Shown here piece by piece: positions 51,901 to 59,800 of a stretch of 64,000 bases of DNA. Positions within the stretch are counted from its first letter, which is position 1, and the number at the start of each line of letters is the position of its first letter. The notes under the pieces are model-generated. The model did no database searches. It saw only the letters and a list, made by a program, of their open reading frames with translations, and was not told the origin of the DNA. The stretch is taken from the NCBI RefSeq assembly GCF_002934455.1, contig NZ_PTIR01000005.1:186001-250000 (forward strand), read 5' to 3'. The position numbers were made by a program, and so were the translations under genes. This DNA comes from Trinickia symbiotica. Lineage in GTDB: Bacteria > Pseudomonadota > Gammaproteobacteria > Burkholderiales > Burkholderiaceae.

Positions 51901-52207
51901 CGACCTGAACGTTCTTGCCTACGCTCGCAGTCAGCGATTGCCAATTGGCGACGCGCGGATCGACGAAGAGAATTTCCGTCGCCTGCGGGTTCGCTGCAAC
52001 GGCGGGTGCCTCGGCGTTCCTGTGCAACGCGTCGGCCGAGCCGTGTTGCTTCGCCTCGTGGTTGTTGTCGTGATGATGCGAACCCGCCGCGTGTGCATGG
52101 GCACCATCCTGATGGTGCCGCTGCTCCACGGCCGCATGTGTTGTTTTTGCCGCGACCGCCGCCACGCTGCCATCGAAAAGATGGCGCGGCTCAAGAACTA
52201 GTCTCAT
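42938..52207 (-). CDS. giant LEPR-motif/DUF4347 surface protein (adhesin-like)
   Basis: 3089 residues. The N-terminus reads MRLVLEPRHLFDGS, the LEPR-x-LFDG motif, with no classical signal peptide. A His-rich stretch follows (about 29-66), then a DUF4347 domain (about 75-245: ILFVDPRVANWQSL, IDPNRDGISQVTAAL, IEFWGCDVGQGASGQQFVD). Many DUF11-like beta domains occupy about 250-1890, and an SdrD-B-like domain lies near 1890-2000 (GVTVTAKITEGDGTVITETT, ADGTYTFGALPQGTVV). Cadherin-like repeats come next and a final Ig-like domain (PPWLEFDARSLTFTGTPPVG). The tail is His/Asp-rich then basic. Few cysteines and repeated beta domains suit an exported fibre. The TolC, HlyD and M50-HlyD genes follow at once. 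Ribosome site GGGGGAAG. Confidence 0.9.
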   Translation of the reverse strand: MRLVLEPRHLFDGSVAAVAAKTTHAAVEQRHHQDGAHAHAAGSHHHDNNHEAKQHGSADALHRNAEAPAVAANPQATEILFVDPRVANWQSLTASVGKNVQVVVIDPNRDGISQVTAALQGRSNLSAIQFLTYGSAGQIELGNSPITADTLAAAKQQVASWSDHLSANADIEFWGCDVGQGASGQQFVDTVHALTGAQVGASTDATGAASLGGDWTLERTTGVLAVDSPFSAAAMAAYQGVLDTPVPSVSFVSGTVPGDVLVGGTFTETVQFQNTASNAAGYGPFIDLFVPSDSAENVSLTSATYLGAAVTVDKVTLSSNIAGHVGTLGALHPLALDSSGNPLFIAAPSGYQAGDTMYVLQLPFGSYTPGEPAAQIQLTFSVANTTELSSMHGGQALNISAIGGFQYGADPLNNPTTDPSIRGTAGTASVTSAGDGLETASTQVSLIDVSATTDLHEGETATGPDFPFDYVITLQPAPVTQSDPMHNVTFTFNLPDQVQYTNGTITFTEPNGVTGTATFHPKAGSVNGAGGTVTVTFSSLSTDASNTPTVIKIPVFVPQFDASGASILGAAGQPRTIDSTVIYSYTGSWTAPTGSLDHSAGAQTISGDSSTNTESSSFVAKSLAIQVTDDAPNGNIVPGEIVNYSIDFQVSDYYALNQLNIADLIGDGVTLLAPADAGYATPQLSLTTGGSTRTISFGDVTNNVATTINSQTVAASGSNANWNYTRDDAGSTSNPGATTVTFDVGELIEANLGGAAFAGVLQGGSVNSSGGPTQGVITFKAKVLDKYTNVNSQDSLREKDQITDTVTTTGTSASVVTVNDSTQTITGTNGTVTDGSSVTNTVAPGQLVLQVVAVNGQTTDLTDIKPGDTVTYGMTYTLTTGDYGNLDLTAYLPLPVFSTTDPLSNGGTVSSYSMDSADAFPTAGTYKLINPLSGEATPTVSADGTANSLSFNFGNRDDPNNTAGQQVVVYFSVVASNKPFANGLQLTTQGGSSYTNAEGQTVAAAAIKQVPLQEPELVTKTGVVSIVGDGGGSKGTYSADTSNSTTVTWPSQTTTTPSGAGAPFAAAGTPAGTDPFTGSGNPLAADNLNATGGDGGDLTRIVSTVQNQGGAAAYDVTIEGTLPTGFTTSDVQNFAIYNSSGQQIETGVTAAQYFAAGGVKLGSSVAASNSIYVVYDLKLPTSQETGDTLTFASNVVNWASVAGGVATGNGFVSGSGTSAQVVGENAAALSDNATVKLSAPTVTKVVTGASDSTDIALTASNNVALGETVTYTITVTLPQGTTANGSNDVTVTDSLPAGMTFNGIEQQTFGTGVSSVGGTGVTSVVSGNTITFTLGSGALTNSNVDANGTITIVYTATLTSTDTPADGTARTNSAVINYDSVTSPASTATIHEVDPNVTEAITVKDTNTGTTIANNGTVYSNEELTYTVTLKNNGDAPAQDIADLIDLPSGLNYVSGSLTYGSGGTGPSTSDTSGLSVGLTTLGAGQTATFTFRATVAPNQTAGSTITVDTPNDGTSGTYYSQPGTAQGHKYTDSASTAVKIGQIVPVLSITGESNNTDTVHTPNQTNTQTSIVATVGEIVTLHAYVQVPEGANPTTLNFTLPPGLEYLNDGSARIAFVSPNGDLVSSDTTDLSSVAQLQDGNSSGANYVNPATGTTTAGDVATYKPTSPLSSNVVTTAGGNVSINLSTLSNNDGSALGNYVIVEFNAVVANIASNVQGAAAMAASLTVGGVTSNNVNVAVDEPNVTVTKTATAVDNATGTVTYQVTVKNTGGSTAYDVVVDDPAALNESNVTFVSSTGTGVGGAAQGGTTASDLNYAIGQLAAGGSEVITYTVQVAPGQTVQNDTASVVWQSLAGQQTFNGSTGGAVGSTTGARDFDSSVGAPDSYRVAATTQIATASGRLWQDVGNDPTTYATSGGSADTPLAGVTVTAKITEGDGTVITETTTTAADGTYTFGALPQGTVVISLPGAGGGGLPADETLAYNDGNAVTGSPASTSFTANGDAHANVDFSYQAPDTPPAITQWGGNADSYVEGSAPVRLSGPGSHISDTQLDALGDYSNTTLTLQRYSGSTPAPSASDVFTAMGPLVFGAGGVVSYNGTNVGTYTESGGQLSVTFGAGATATTVEEVLDNIAYSSTDTSTVSTGIRIGATLDDHNVAGAQGTGGNMVSAPVFVTLNEIPGLGASAVTFTEPNDSSAAAVAIAVDPTVAVTSADTFSGATVQISGNYRPGEDVLVVTGSLPSGVSASFDSATGTMTLTGTNLDAATVQAALRAVSYYDSSDTPGTTPRDVTISVMDNVTHATTTAAVSTIDVVAANDSPILNGNPVTATSIEDNGVPTGAVGMLVSQLTGNGNVTDTDGANAHDGQTTGPTGVAITAADTSEGTWWYSTDNGAHWTEFAGQGLTAISSSNALHLVADANTRIYFEPAKQDWNGTVNNALTFRAWDQFDGVANGTVSALPTTGTFGQGTNTPASAYSAAQESIPLQVVAVNDAPIGSGSADLPTIAEDTTAPQPQTVASLFGSHFDDSADQQQSTNNPSGSVADTFAGIAITGNAADPSQGNWQYSTDNGATWHTIAGAGLSDSNALVLSSSAELRFVPTPDFNGIPGQLTTRLIETSATAVAGTVTGTQLATGDLAITGVDVSGAHHGGSTPVSAETVTLGIDVTPVNDAPIASGSATIGTVNQSDRNPAGDSVSTLFGSHFDDSADQQQSATNPTGSTANTFAGIAIVGDAASASQGTWQYSSDGGKTWINVPANGLGDGNALVIAASDSLRFLPSGTFNGTPGALTVRLIDSSGSTPVTDAAGVDLGAVGGSTPYSAATIQLTAQVTATNRPVFSNSNPLIPDFNAPNDYNKLGGQVDPNAPFASSRQDHFPDDGAIPPAEGRGYRPDLYSQPIIPQVWLTGSVGSRFIIEQQQSIIAVPSDLFNDTYPNAELQYEARAPGGGPLPPWLEFDARSLTFTGTPPVGSRGTVEVEIVARDQFGNQATATFQITVGRESHDLEHRLAQLNVAPPVSESHRTQAGHESDHKTDDHQTDDRSGHRTDQSSRGAGRSAFSAQLRNAGPVGKILQARQMVHSVVGAAAHGAKVSN
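43790..45190 (-). repeat. three tandem cadherin-like modules in the giant protein
   Basis: Protein-level repeats of about 175 residues. The two C-terminal copies share LFGSHFDDSADQQQS, TFAGIAI, QYS(T/S)D and FNG(I/T)PG(Q/A)LT blocks; an N-terminal copy is more diverged (LVSQLTGNGNVTDTDGANAH, WWYSTDNGAHWTEFAGQGL). The DNA copies are spaced about 525-540 bp. This is the sort of repetition that allows copy-number change by recombination. Confidence 0.75.
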
Positions 52208-52234
52208 CGCACTTCCCCCGCGTTTTGGGAAGGC

Positions 52235-52263
52235 AATGTAGGGGTTTTATTTAAATCTCACAA
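52235..52263 (-). promoter_or_regulatory. promoter candidate for the adhesin-secretion operon
   Basis: Minus strand: TTGTGA (52263-52258), 17-bp spacer, TACATT (52240-52235), each 4/6 to sigma70 boxes, in a clearly AT-rich stretch (52230-52380). The predicted leader is only about 20-25 nt before the ATG at 52207. Confidence 0.45.
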
Positions 52264-52381
52264 TATGTCTTACTGAGTTTTTGCGAAATTTAACAATCCA
52301 TCCCATACCGTGGAATTTGCAACCCCTTCGCCCTTGTTTCAAATTCATCACTTTCACAGCACTTTGAAAGGAAATTGAAAT

Positions 52382-53737
52382 TCAAGCATCCTCCGGAAGC
52401 CGTCCGAGCGTTTCAGGGACAACGAAGGCCCCAACGAGAAACACGATGCTGACCAAGACCAGCGCGCCGGCAAGCACGCTCGGCAGTTCGCGAGGCGTAT
52501 GCGCGAGCATCGAAACGACCGTCGGCATGATCCCGCCGATCGCAAAACCGATGTTCCATGACAAGCCCGTACCCGAAGCGCGAATCGACGTCGGAAATCG
52601 CTCGTTGAGAAAAATGAGGACGGGCGCATAGCCTGCGCTGCCGAGCGCGCTCAGCAGTGCCGCGTAAAACCCGACGGATGCGATGCTGTCGGCGCGCGCC
52701 AATGCGACATAAAGCAATGGAAAGCAAACGAGTCTCGCGATACCGAGCCAGATAAATGCACGCTTGCGCCCGATCAGCGTGCTCAAATGGCCGGCAGCAA
52801 CCGACGCGACCAGCACGGCCAAGCTCGAGATCATCAGGATCAGCCCGGCGGCGCCGTTCGGTGTGTGATTGACGACTTTGAGAAAGGTCGGCAAATACCC
52901 GGAAGTCAGATAGTAGCCGCTGCCGCCACCGATCGTGAGCAGCAGGTTCACGAGGAGCACCGAGCGATACTTCTTCGAGAACAGCAGTGAGAGCGGCGAA
53001 CGAGCGCGTTCGCCGGCCGCCTTCCTCGCGGCTGCCGCTCGGCGCTTTTGCTCGGCCACCGCAGCCCAGACGGGCGACTCTTCGAGACTCTTAAAGACGA
53101 ACACTCCGAGCGCCGAGCTCACGATGCCCGCAAAGAACATGCAGCGCCAGCCCCATACTTCGAACGCCGAGCCCGGGAAGGCGGCGGACGTGGCCAGGTA
53201 GACGATCGAGGCCAACAACGCGCCGATCCCCGCCCCGCCGCCGCCGACGAGCCCCGATACGGCACCGCGGTACTTGAACTCGACGGTCTCCGTTCCGATC
53301 GTATGCGTCGAGGCGACGACGCCTCCCACGAAGATTCCTTGCACGAGCCGGAGGATCAGGAACATGATCGGCGCGGCGACGCCCACCTGGGGCACCGTGG
53401 GCAAGAGACCGAACGAGGCCGTGGCGAGCCCGACGCCCACCACGGCGACGATCATCGCGCGCTTGCGCCCGTAGCGGTCGGCGACCGAGCCGAAGATCGC
53501 CGAGCCGAGCGGCCGCATGAGCAGCGTAACCGCGAACGATGCGTAGACGGCCGCGAGCGAGAGCATCGCGTTCGTCGACGGGAAGAACAGGCGCCCCACG
53601 ATGGGCGCGACGAACAAGATCACGAACAGGTCGAAGAGATCGAGCGCCCATCCGAGGCATGAGGCGATCACGGCGGCGAGCACCTGTTTGTTGCCCACTT
53701 GCCTGAGCGCGGTCGCTTCCCGCAATACGTCATCCAT
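52382..53737 (-). CDS. MHS-type MFS transporter for an organic acid
   Basis: 451 residues from the ATG at 53737 (GGAG about 6 nt upstream). Twelve helices with the metabolite:H+ symporter pattern: GWALDLFDLFVILFVAPIVG, FGSVADRYGRKRAMIVAVVG, LRLVQGIFVGGVVASTHTIG, EESPVW and LNERFPTSIRASGTGLSWNI. It is the last gene of the CoA-ligase/hydroxylase operon and probably imports the aromatic or cyclic acid that the operon degrades. The substrate is unknown. The frame extends to 53755 but without a better start. Confidence 0.87.
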   Translation of the reverse strand: MDDVLREATALRQVGNKQVLAAVIASCLGWALDLFDLFVILFVAPIVGRLFFPSTNAMLSLAAVYASFAVTLLMRPLGSAIFGSVADRYGRKRAMIVAVVGVGLATASFGLLPTVPQVGVAAPIMFLILRLVQGIFVGGVVASTHTIGTETVEFKYRGAVSGLVGGGGAGIGALLASIVYLATSAAFPGSAFEVWGWRCMFFAGIVSSALGVFVFKSLEESPVWAAVAEQKRRAAAARKAAGERARSPLSLLFSKKYRSVLLVNLLLTIGGGSGYYLTSGYLPTFLKVVNHTPNGAAGLILMISSLAVLVASVAAGHLSTLIGRKRAFIWLGIARLVCFPLLYVALARADSIASVGFYAALLSALGSAGYAPVLIFLNERFPTSIRASGTGLSWNIGFAIGGIMPTVVSMLAHTPRELPSVLAGALVLVSIVFLVGAFVVPETLGRLPEDA

Positions 53738-53826
53738 TCCAGTCTCCATCCTCATGCCGGTATCGGCTCATTGTTCGATGAATGCGCCCGCTCAGGACGC
53801 CGCCAGCTCTCGACGACTTCGACTTG

Positions 53827-55392
53827 TCAGCCGCCGAGACTTGCTCTCGCACTCGAACCCGCTTCGAGCTCGTACTCTCCGGCCGAGAGCTTGCGGCGCA
53901 GAATCTTCCCGACCGGCGATTTCGGAATCGCATCGACGAATACATACTCGCGCGGCCGCTTGAAGTTGACGAGATCGGACGCTCGGCAATATTCGTCGAG
54001 CGCCGCGGCATCCACGTAACGCGATCGCTTGATAAATGCGACGACCTTCTGCCCCCAGCGCTCATCCTTCAGGCCGACCACCGCTACTTCGTCGACAGCG
54101 GGATGAAGCGAGAGAATCGACTCGATGTCGACGGGCGAGATGTTCTCGCCGCCGCTGATGATCATGTCGTCGACCCGGCCCGTCACATAGAGGTCGCCGT
54201 GCTCGTCGAGGTAGCCCGTGTCGCCCGTGAAATACCAGCCGTCGCGCAGCGACTTCGCGTTGGCGTCGGGTCGGTTCCAATAGCCTTCGAACGCTTCGTC
54301 GCCGGCCAGCTCTGCGATGATCTGACCTTCCTCGCCGCGAGCGGCGACATCGTCGGGGCAAACCGAATCGAGCTTCACGACGCGCAGGCGCGTATTGAGG
54401 CCCGCGCGTCCCGCGCTGCCCGGCCTCCCGGCCGCGTCCTGCTCGATGCTGACGGTGTACACCTCGGACGAACCGTAATGATTGACGAAGAGTTGCGGCT
54501 TGAATGCTTCCGAGCAGCGCTTAAGCAGCCCATCGTTCATCGGCGCGCCGGCGAAGCCGAGCTTCGTGACCGAGCGGACATCGGTATCGCGAAACTCGGC
54601 GGCCGCAAGCAGGTCGTGGTAAAGCGTGGGTACCAGATAGAGGCAGGTAAGCTCGTACTTGGCGATCGACTCGAGCGCGAGCGCCGCGTTCCAGCGCCGC
54701 ACGCAGACGAACAACCCGTCGACGAGCGCCATCGCGAGCAGCGAGCGCACGCCCATCGTGTGATAGAGCGGCATCACGCCGAGCGTGCGCTCGCCGTGCC
54801 GATAGAGGTTCTGCGCCACATGAGCGAGCGCGGCGGCGCGCTCGTGCCGCTGCCTGCGCGGTACTCCCTTGCCGAGCCCCGTCGTGCCCGATGTGTAGAG
54901 CATCACTGAGTAATCGTCGGGCCCGGCCGCGGGCGTGGCATTCGCCTGTGCCTCGCCACCAGGCAAGCCGAGCCACTCCTCGAAGCCGATCGACGCACCC
55001 TCGACGCCATCGAGCCCAATGCGCGTCTTCGATTGCGCCGCGTGGCTTCCCGCGACCGCCTCGGCGGACACGGGCTCGTAGACGACAGCCTTGGCGCCCG
55101 CGTCGGTCACGTTGTGATCGAGTTCTTCGGCCTTGCTGCGCCAGTTCACGGGCACGATGACGATGCCGGCGAACTGACAGGCCCAATGGAGCGTCGCCAT
55201 CTCCCAGCGGTTCTGCAGCACGACGACGAGTCGGTCGCCGCGCTCGAGCCCCAATCGCCGCAAGCCCGACACCGCCTTGCCGATCTCCCGATACCACCGC
55301 TGATAGGTCATTTCGACGGGACCATCCACGATCGCCAATGCGTTCGGGCTGCGTTCCACCGCTTGCAAAAAAGTGCGGCCCAGATCAAGCAT
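53827..55392 (-). CDS. benzoate-type acyl-CoA ligase
   Basis: 521 residues of the AMP-forming ligase fold: YTSGTTGLGKGVPR (P-loop), LGVMPLYHTMG, FAGAPMNDGLL, NHYGSSEVYTV, GWYFTGDTGYLDEHGDLYVT, GRVDDMIISGGENISPVDIE and the catalytic lysine in SPVGKILRRKL. The C-terminal LKDERWGQKVVAF ... CRASDLVNFKRPREYVFVD segment resembles 4-chlorobenzoate:CoA ligase as I remember it, pointing to an aromatic or cyclic carboxylate. It overlaps the iron-sulfur subunit gene by 8 bp. Substrate not determined. Confidence 0.88.
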   Translation of the reverse strand: MLDLGRTFLQAVERSPNALAIVDGPVEMTYQRWYREIGKAVSGLRRLGLERGDRLVVVLQNRWEMATLHWACQFAGIVIVPVNWRSKAEELDHNVTDAGAKAVVYEPVSAEAVAGSHAAQSKTRIGLDGVEGASIGFEEWLGLPGGEAQANATPAAGPDDYSVMLYTSGTTGLGKGVPRRQRHERAAALAHVAQNLYRHGERTLGVMPLYHTMGVRSLLAMALVDGLFVCVRRWNAALALESIAKYELTCLYLVPTLYHDLLAAAEFRDTDVRSVTKLGFAGAPMNDGLLKRCSEAFKPQLFVNHYGSSEVYTVSIEQDAAGRPGSAGRAGLNTRLRVVKLDSVCPDDVAARGEEGQIIAELAGDEAFEGYWNRPDANAKSLRDGWYFTGDTGYLDEHGDLYVTGRVDDMIISGGENISPVDIESILSLHPAVDEVAVVGLKDERWGQKVVAFIKRSRYVDAAALDEYCRASDLVNFKRPREYVFVDAIPKSPVGKILRRKLSAGEYELEAGSSARASLGG

Positions 55393-55984
55393 GCGTCACC
55401 TCCATTCCTTCGCCGGCCTCGCGTTGGCGGCGCCGCGCGGCGGCGACGTGGAGCACCGCCGCCACGATCGGCGTATAGCCCGTGCAGCGGCACAGATGCC
55501 CCGACAACATTTCCCTCACTTGCGACTCCGTCGGGTCGGGAACGCGTTCGAGGTAATCGGCGCACGACATCAGAATGCCGGCCGTGCAAAACCCGCACTG
55601 CAATGCGTGATGTCGCCGGAAGGCCTCTTGAAGATCGCCGAGCATCTCGTTGGCGGCCAATCCTTCGACCGTATCGATTCGACGCCCGTCGGCCTGAACG
55701 GCGAGCATCAGGCACGAGCGCGCCGCCACGCCGTCGATCCGAACCGTGCAGGCGCCGCAGACGCCGTGCTCGCAGCCGACATGCGTTCCCGTTGCGCCGA
55801 GCGCATGGCGAATGAAATCGGACAGCAGTTCGCGCGGCTCGCATTCGCCTTGCCGCGTGCGGCCGTTCAGCTCCACGGTAACGGCACGCTTCTCTCCTTG
55901 GGCATGCGCGCCGCGCAGCGGAGCGCCGCCCGGCGAATCGCCGCGCGACGGATCACCGCCCTCATGTCCATTAGGACTCCTCAC
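55385..55984 (-). CDS. molybdenum hydroxylase, small [2Fe-2S] subunit (CoxS/XdhC-like)
   Basis: 199 residues from a GTG at 55984 with a strong GAGGAGG site. The plant-ferredoxin-type cluster is HVGCEHGVCGACTV with a downstream Cys (SCLM). The second cluster is ALQCGFCTAG ... HLCRCTGY. It transfers electrons from the molybdenum site to the FAD subunit. An unusual Gly-rich N-terminal extension of about 32 residues precedes the domain. The start overlaps the medium-subunit stop (GTGA). Confidence 0.93.
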   Translation of the reverse strand: MRSPNGHEGGDPSRGDSPGGAPLRGAHAQGEKRAVTVELNGRTRQGECEPRELLSDFIRHALGATGTHVGCEHGVCGACTVRIDGVAARSCLMLAVQADGRRIDTVEGLAANEMLGDLQEAFRRHHALQCGFCTAGILMSCADYLERVPDPTESQVREMLSGHLCRCTGYTPIVAAVLHVAAARRRQREAGEGMEVTHA

Positions 55985-56802
55985 TTTGCCTCCTCGATGG
56001 CTTTCCAGGCGAGCTGCCTGACGAGATGTCGCCGGTACGATGCACTCACGTGCGCATCGTCTCGGGCGCCGAGCTTCCAGGCGAAATCGTTCAACGCGCC
56101 GCGCAAGTCGTCGCCGTCAAGCTTCGGCAGGGATTCGACGATAGGCCGGTCCGCCACACCGCCTACGCCGATGCGGATCGCGTCGTCGGTCACCATGGCC
56201 GCGCAGGCCACGAGCGCAAAATCGCCGTGCCTTGCCGAAAACTCGGTGAACGCGAATCGTTCGCCGGACCTTTTCAACGGAAACCGAACCGCTTCGACGA
56301 GCTCGTCGGGCTCGCGCGCCGTCATCAACATGCCTTGAAGAAAGTCCGCTGCGGGCACGGCGCGCGTGCGTTTCGCCGATCGCAGCACGACGTCGCCGCC
56401 GAGCGTGACGAGCGCGAGCGGCAGCTCGGCGCTCGGGTCCGCATGGGCGACGGATCCGCAGACCGTGCCGCGATTCCTGATCTGGAAGTGCGAGATGTAC
56501 GGGAATACCGCCTTGAGCAGGGGCACTTCTTCCCCAAGCGTTGGGCGCCACTCGACGCTTCCCTGCGTCACCGCCGATTTGACGATGAGAAGCCCGGCCT
56601 TCCTATCGACTTCGATGACGTCGAGCTCCGCGGTACGCGAGATATCGATGAGCCAGCGAGGCTCCGCGAGCCTCATGTTGAGGATCGCCATCAGCGACTG
56701 CCCGCCTGCTAACACGCGCGCGTCGGCTCCTGTCCGCGCGAGCGCCTCGAGCGCATGCCGCGTATCGACGGCACGAACGTAGCTGAACTGCGCCGGCTTC
56801 AC
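55981..56802 (-). CDS. molybdenum hydroxylase, FAD-binding medium subunit (CoxM-like)
   Basis: 273 residues from a GTG at 56802 (VKPAQFSYVRAVDT) that overlaps the large-subunit stop as GTGA. FAD-binding motifs AGGQSLMAILNMRLAEP and RNRGTVCGSVAHADPSAELP are clear, as is the C-terminal CO-dehydrogenase flavoprotein domain. An open frame runs to 56841, but the overlap start fits the operon style and family alignment. Confidence 0.92.
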   Translation of the reverse strand: MKPAQFSYVRAVDTRHALEALARTGADARVLAGGQSLMAILNMRLAEPRWLIDISRTAELDVIEVDRKAGLLIVKSAVTQGSVEWRPTLGEEVPLLKAVFPYISHFQIRNRGTVCGSVAHADPSAELPLALVTLGGDVVLRSAKRTRAVPAADFLQGMLMTAREPDELVEAVRFPLKRSGERFAFTEFSARHGDFALVACAAMVTDDAIRIGVGGVADRPIVESLPKLDGDDLRGALNDFAWKLGARDDAHVSASYRRHLVRQLAWKAIEEAK

Positions 56803-59800
56803 GATCGCCGCCTGAACATCGCAAGAAATCTCTCGAGCCACGAGCTGCGGCTTCTTGCCCGATCGTCATCGACAGGCGGACCCTCGGCTTGCCGTCCCAA
56901 CGACTCGAACAGTTGCCGCAGGACGACGCCGGCGGCACCCTCGAGCATCCGGCTGCCCACGGCCGCCACCTTTCCGGATACTTGCGCCTCGTAGTCGTAA
57001 AAGAGCGACGTGCCGAGCTCGGTCGGCGTCAGCTCGACGAGCCCTTCTCCGCGCGCCGTGCCGAGCGGCGAGATGCCTTCTCCCGTCAGGCGCAACCTGC
57101 GCGGGGCTTCGATATCGGAGAGGCCGATGCGCGCCTCGAAGCGAGCCTTGATCATTCCGACGCCCACCGTCACGTCGGCCCGATAGCGATTGGGTGCGGT
57201 CTCTTCCAGTGCATGGCAGCCGGGGATCACCTTCGCGAGCGCCGACGGGTCCATCAATACCGCAAAGACAGCCTCGGGACTCGCGCGCAGCTCGACGGTG
57301 CCCTGCGCCGTCAACGCTTTGCCCGCGCCCACCGGCTTCTTCGGCTTGGCCGCCTCGCGATATTCGGGCCGCGAAGGCTCGGGATCGTCGATGCCGATCA
57401 ACGCCATCACCTTCGCGGGCGTGAGCGGCAAGCGGATGTCTTTTACCCCCAGCGCGTCGGCGACGGCATTCGCGATGCACGGCGGCGTGCTCATGTTGTT
57501 GCCCTCGCCGAGCCCTTTCGCGCCGAGCGGCGTAAACGGCGAAGGCGTCTCGAGGTGAACGATGATCGGGTCGGGCACCTCGCAGGTCGTTGGGATGAGG
57601 TAATCGGCGAGCGTCCCCGATTGAAAGCTGCCGTCGGCGCCGTAGCGAAACTCTTCCATCAGCGATGCGCCCAGCCCTTGCGCGAACGCCCCGCGAATCT
57701 GGCCGTCGGCAAGCGCGGGATTGAGCAGCTTGCCCGCATCGTGCGTCGTCACATAGCGGTCGATGCGCACGCGGCCGGTCGCTCGATCGACTTCGACACC
57801 GCACATATCGAACGCGAATCCATAGCAGGCCGACGTGTTGACCCGATCTTCGTCGTCGGGCGCCTCCAGGTTCGGAGGCGTCCAGAACACCGTCTCGCGC
57901 AGGCCCGGCTCCTCGCCTTCGGGCAAGAGCGCGGGTGCCCAGTGCGGCGCATTGCTCGCGATGCGCGCGAACGGCAGCGCGTTGGCTGGATTCGCCGCCG
58001 AAAACACGCGCCCGTTTTGGAAGCGGATGTCGCCTTCGGCGCAGCCGAACTGCGCCGCGACGATCCTCGTGAGCTTCTCTTTTACGCGCACGGCGGCGAG
58101 ATGCACGGTACCGGCAACCGCTCCCGCGAAGCGGCTCGAATAGTTTCCCGACGCGACGGACCAGGCATCCTTGATCGTGTCGAACTCGACGTTGACGACG
58201 ATCGTGGAAGGATCGAGGCCCAGCACGTCGGCGACGACCTGTGCGCAAACGGTCATGTGGCCTTGCCCCGCAGGGGTCGAGGCGATCGTCACCGTCACGC
58301 CGCCGAGCAGATCGACGTTCACCGTCGCGCTCGCGATCGCCCCGCTCTTGGGCCCCGCTTTGCGACGTGCTTCGACGGGCAGAACGGTGGAGATGTAGCC
58401 CATGTTCGAGACCGACGGCTCGACGATCGCCGAAAATCCGATGCCGTATAACCGCCCCTCGCTGCGTGCGGCGTCGCGGCGGCGGACGAGCTCGTCGTAT
58501 CCGCCATCGGCGAGCGCGCGCTCGAGGGCCTGCTGATAGTTTCCCGAATCGATCAGCGCGCCCGCGACGGCTCGATAGGGAAACGCGTCCGCCGCGATGA
58601 AATTGCGGCGATAGACGTCGAGCACATCGAGACGAAGTTCCACCGCGATGCGCTGGATCAGCCGTTCGAGCGCGAAATAGACTTGCGGGCCGCCGAATCC
58701 GCGCACGAGTCCCGTCGGCGTCTTGGTCGTCAGCGCGACTCGATTGCGCACCGACAGATTCGGAATCGCGTAAGCGCCGGTGAGGCACCCATGCATGCGA
58801 TAGAACGTGGCCGGCTCCGGCGCCCGAACATAGCCGCCGCAATCCTCGATTTGATCGTACTCGAGCGCGGTGATGCGCCCGTCACCTTCGACGGCCGCGG
58901 TGAGCCTCGTCCAGCGCGCCGTCGCCGACGTCGCCGCGCTCAAATGCTCGAGACGATCCTCGACCCACTTGACGGGCGCGCCCGCCTTGCGCGAGGCGAG
59001 GCACATGAGCACGACATAGGGAAAGACCGCCTGCTTCACGCCGAAGCTGCCGCCCGAATCGCGCGGTGCCTTGTGACGCAACCGATTGGCGGGGACCTTG
59101 AGCGCCATCGACATGACCGCATGGAGCGAAAATGGCCCCATGAAATTCGACGTGACCTCGTATCCCTCGTCGCCGGACAGGTGTTCGGCGATCACGACGG
59201 CGCATTCGATCGGCGTGCAGGTGTTGCGCGGATAATGCGCTTCGATGGAAACGCGATGCGCGGCTTGCTCGAACGCGCGTTCAGCATCGCCGTAGCGGAA
59301 ATGCCGATCGCTAACGACGTTCGAGCCGACCTTCGCGTGGAGCACGGGGGCATCGTCCGCGATCGCCGCCTCGATTGACGTAACGGGCGGCAGCGGAGCG
59401 TATTCGATTTCGATGGCGTCGAGCCCGTCTTCGGCCAACGCGCGCGACTCGGCGATTACGACCGCGACCGGCTCGCCGCAGTAGCGGACGCGATCGATCG
59501 CGAGCGCCCATTGTTCCATGGGTGCTTTCACACCGACGACGAAAGGCTGAGACCATGCTTTGACGTCGTCGCTCGTCAGCACGGCCCGTACGCCACGGCG
59601 GGCGAGTGCGGCGCGCGCATCGAGGCGCTTGATCTCGGCATGGGCGTGCGGCGATCGCAGCACGGCGGCGTACAGCGTGCCCGGCTTGACGCCGAGGTCA
59701 TCGCCATAGCGGCCCCGGCCGGTGAGGATGGGAGCGTCTTCCACTCGCTCCATCGGCCCGCCCACATGCGGACGCGCCTCGGCGTTCGCACCCGATTCGT

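Noticed and set aside
49886-52201. 771-codon plus-strand open frame inside the giant protein gene
   Set aside because: Arg/Val-rich shadow with no domain pattern; the minus strand carries the DUF4347 and DUF11 domains.
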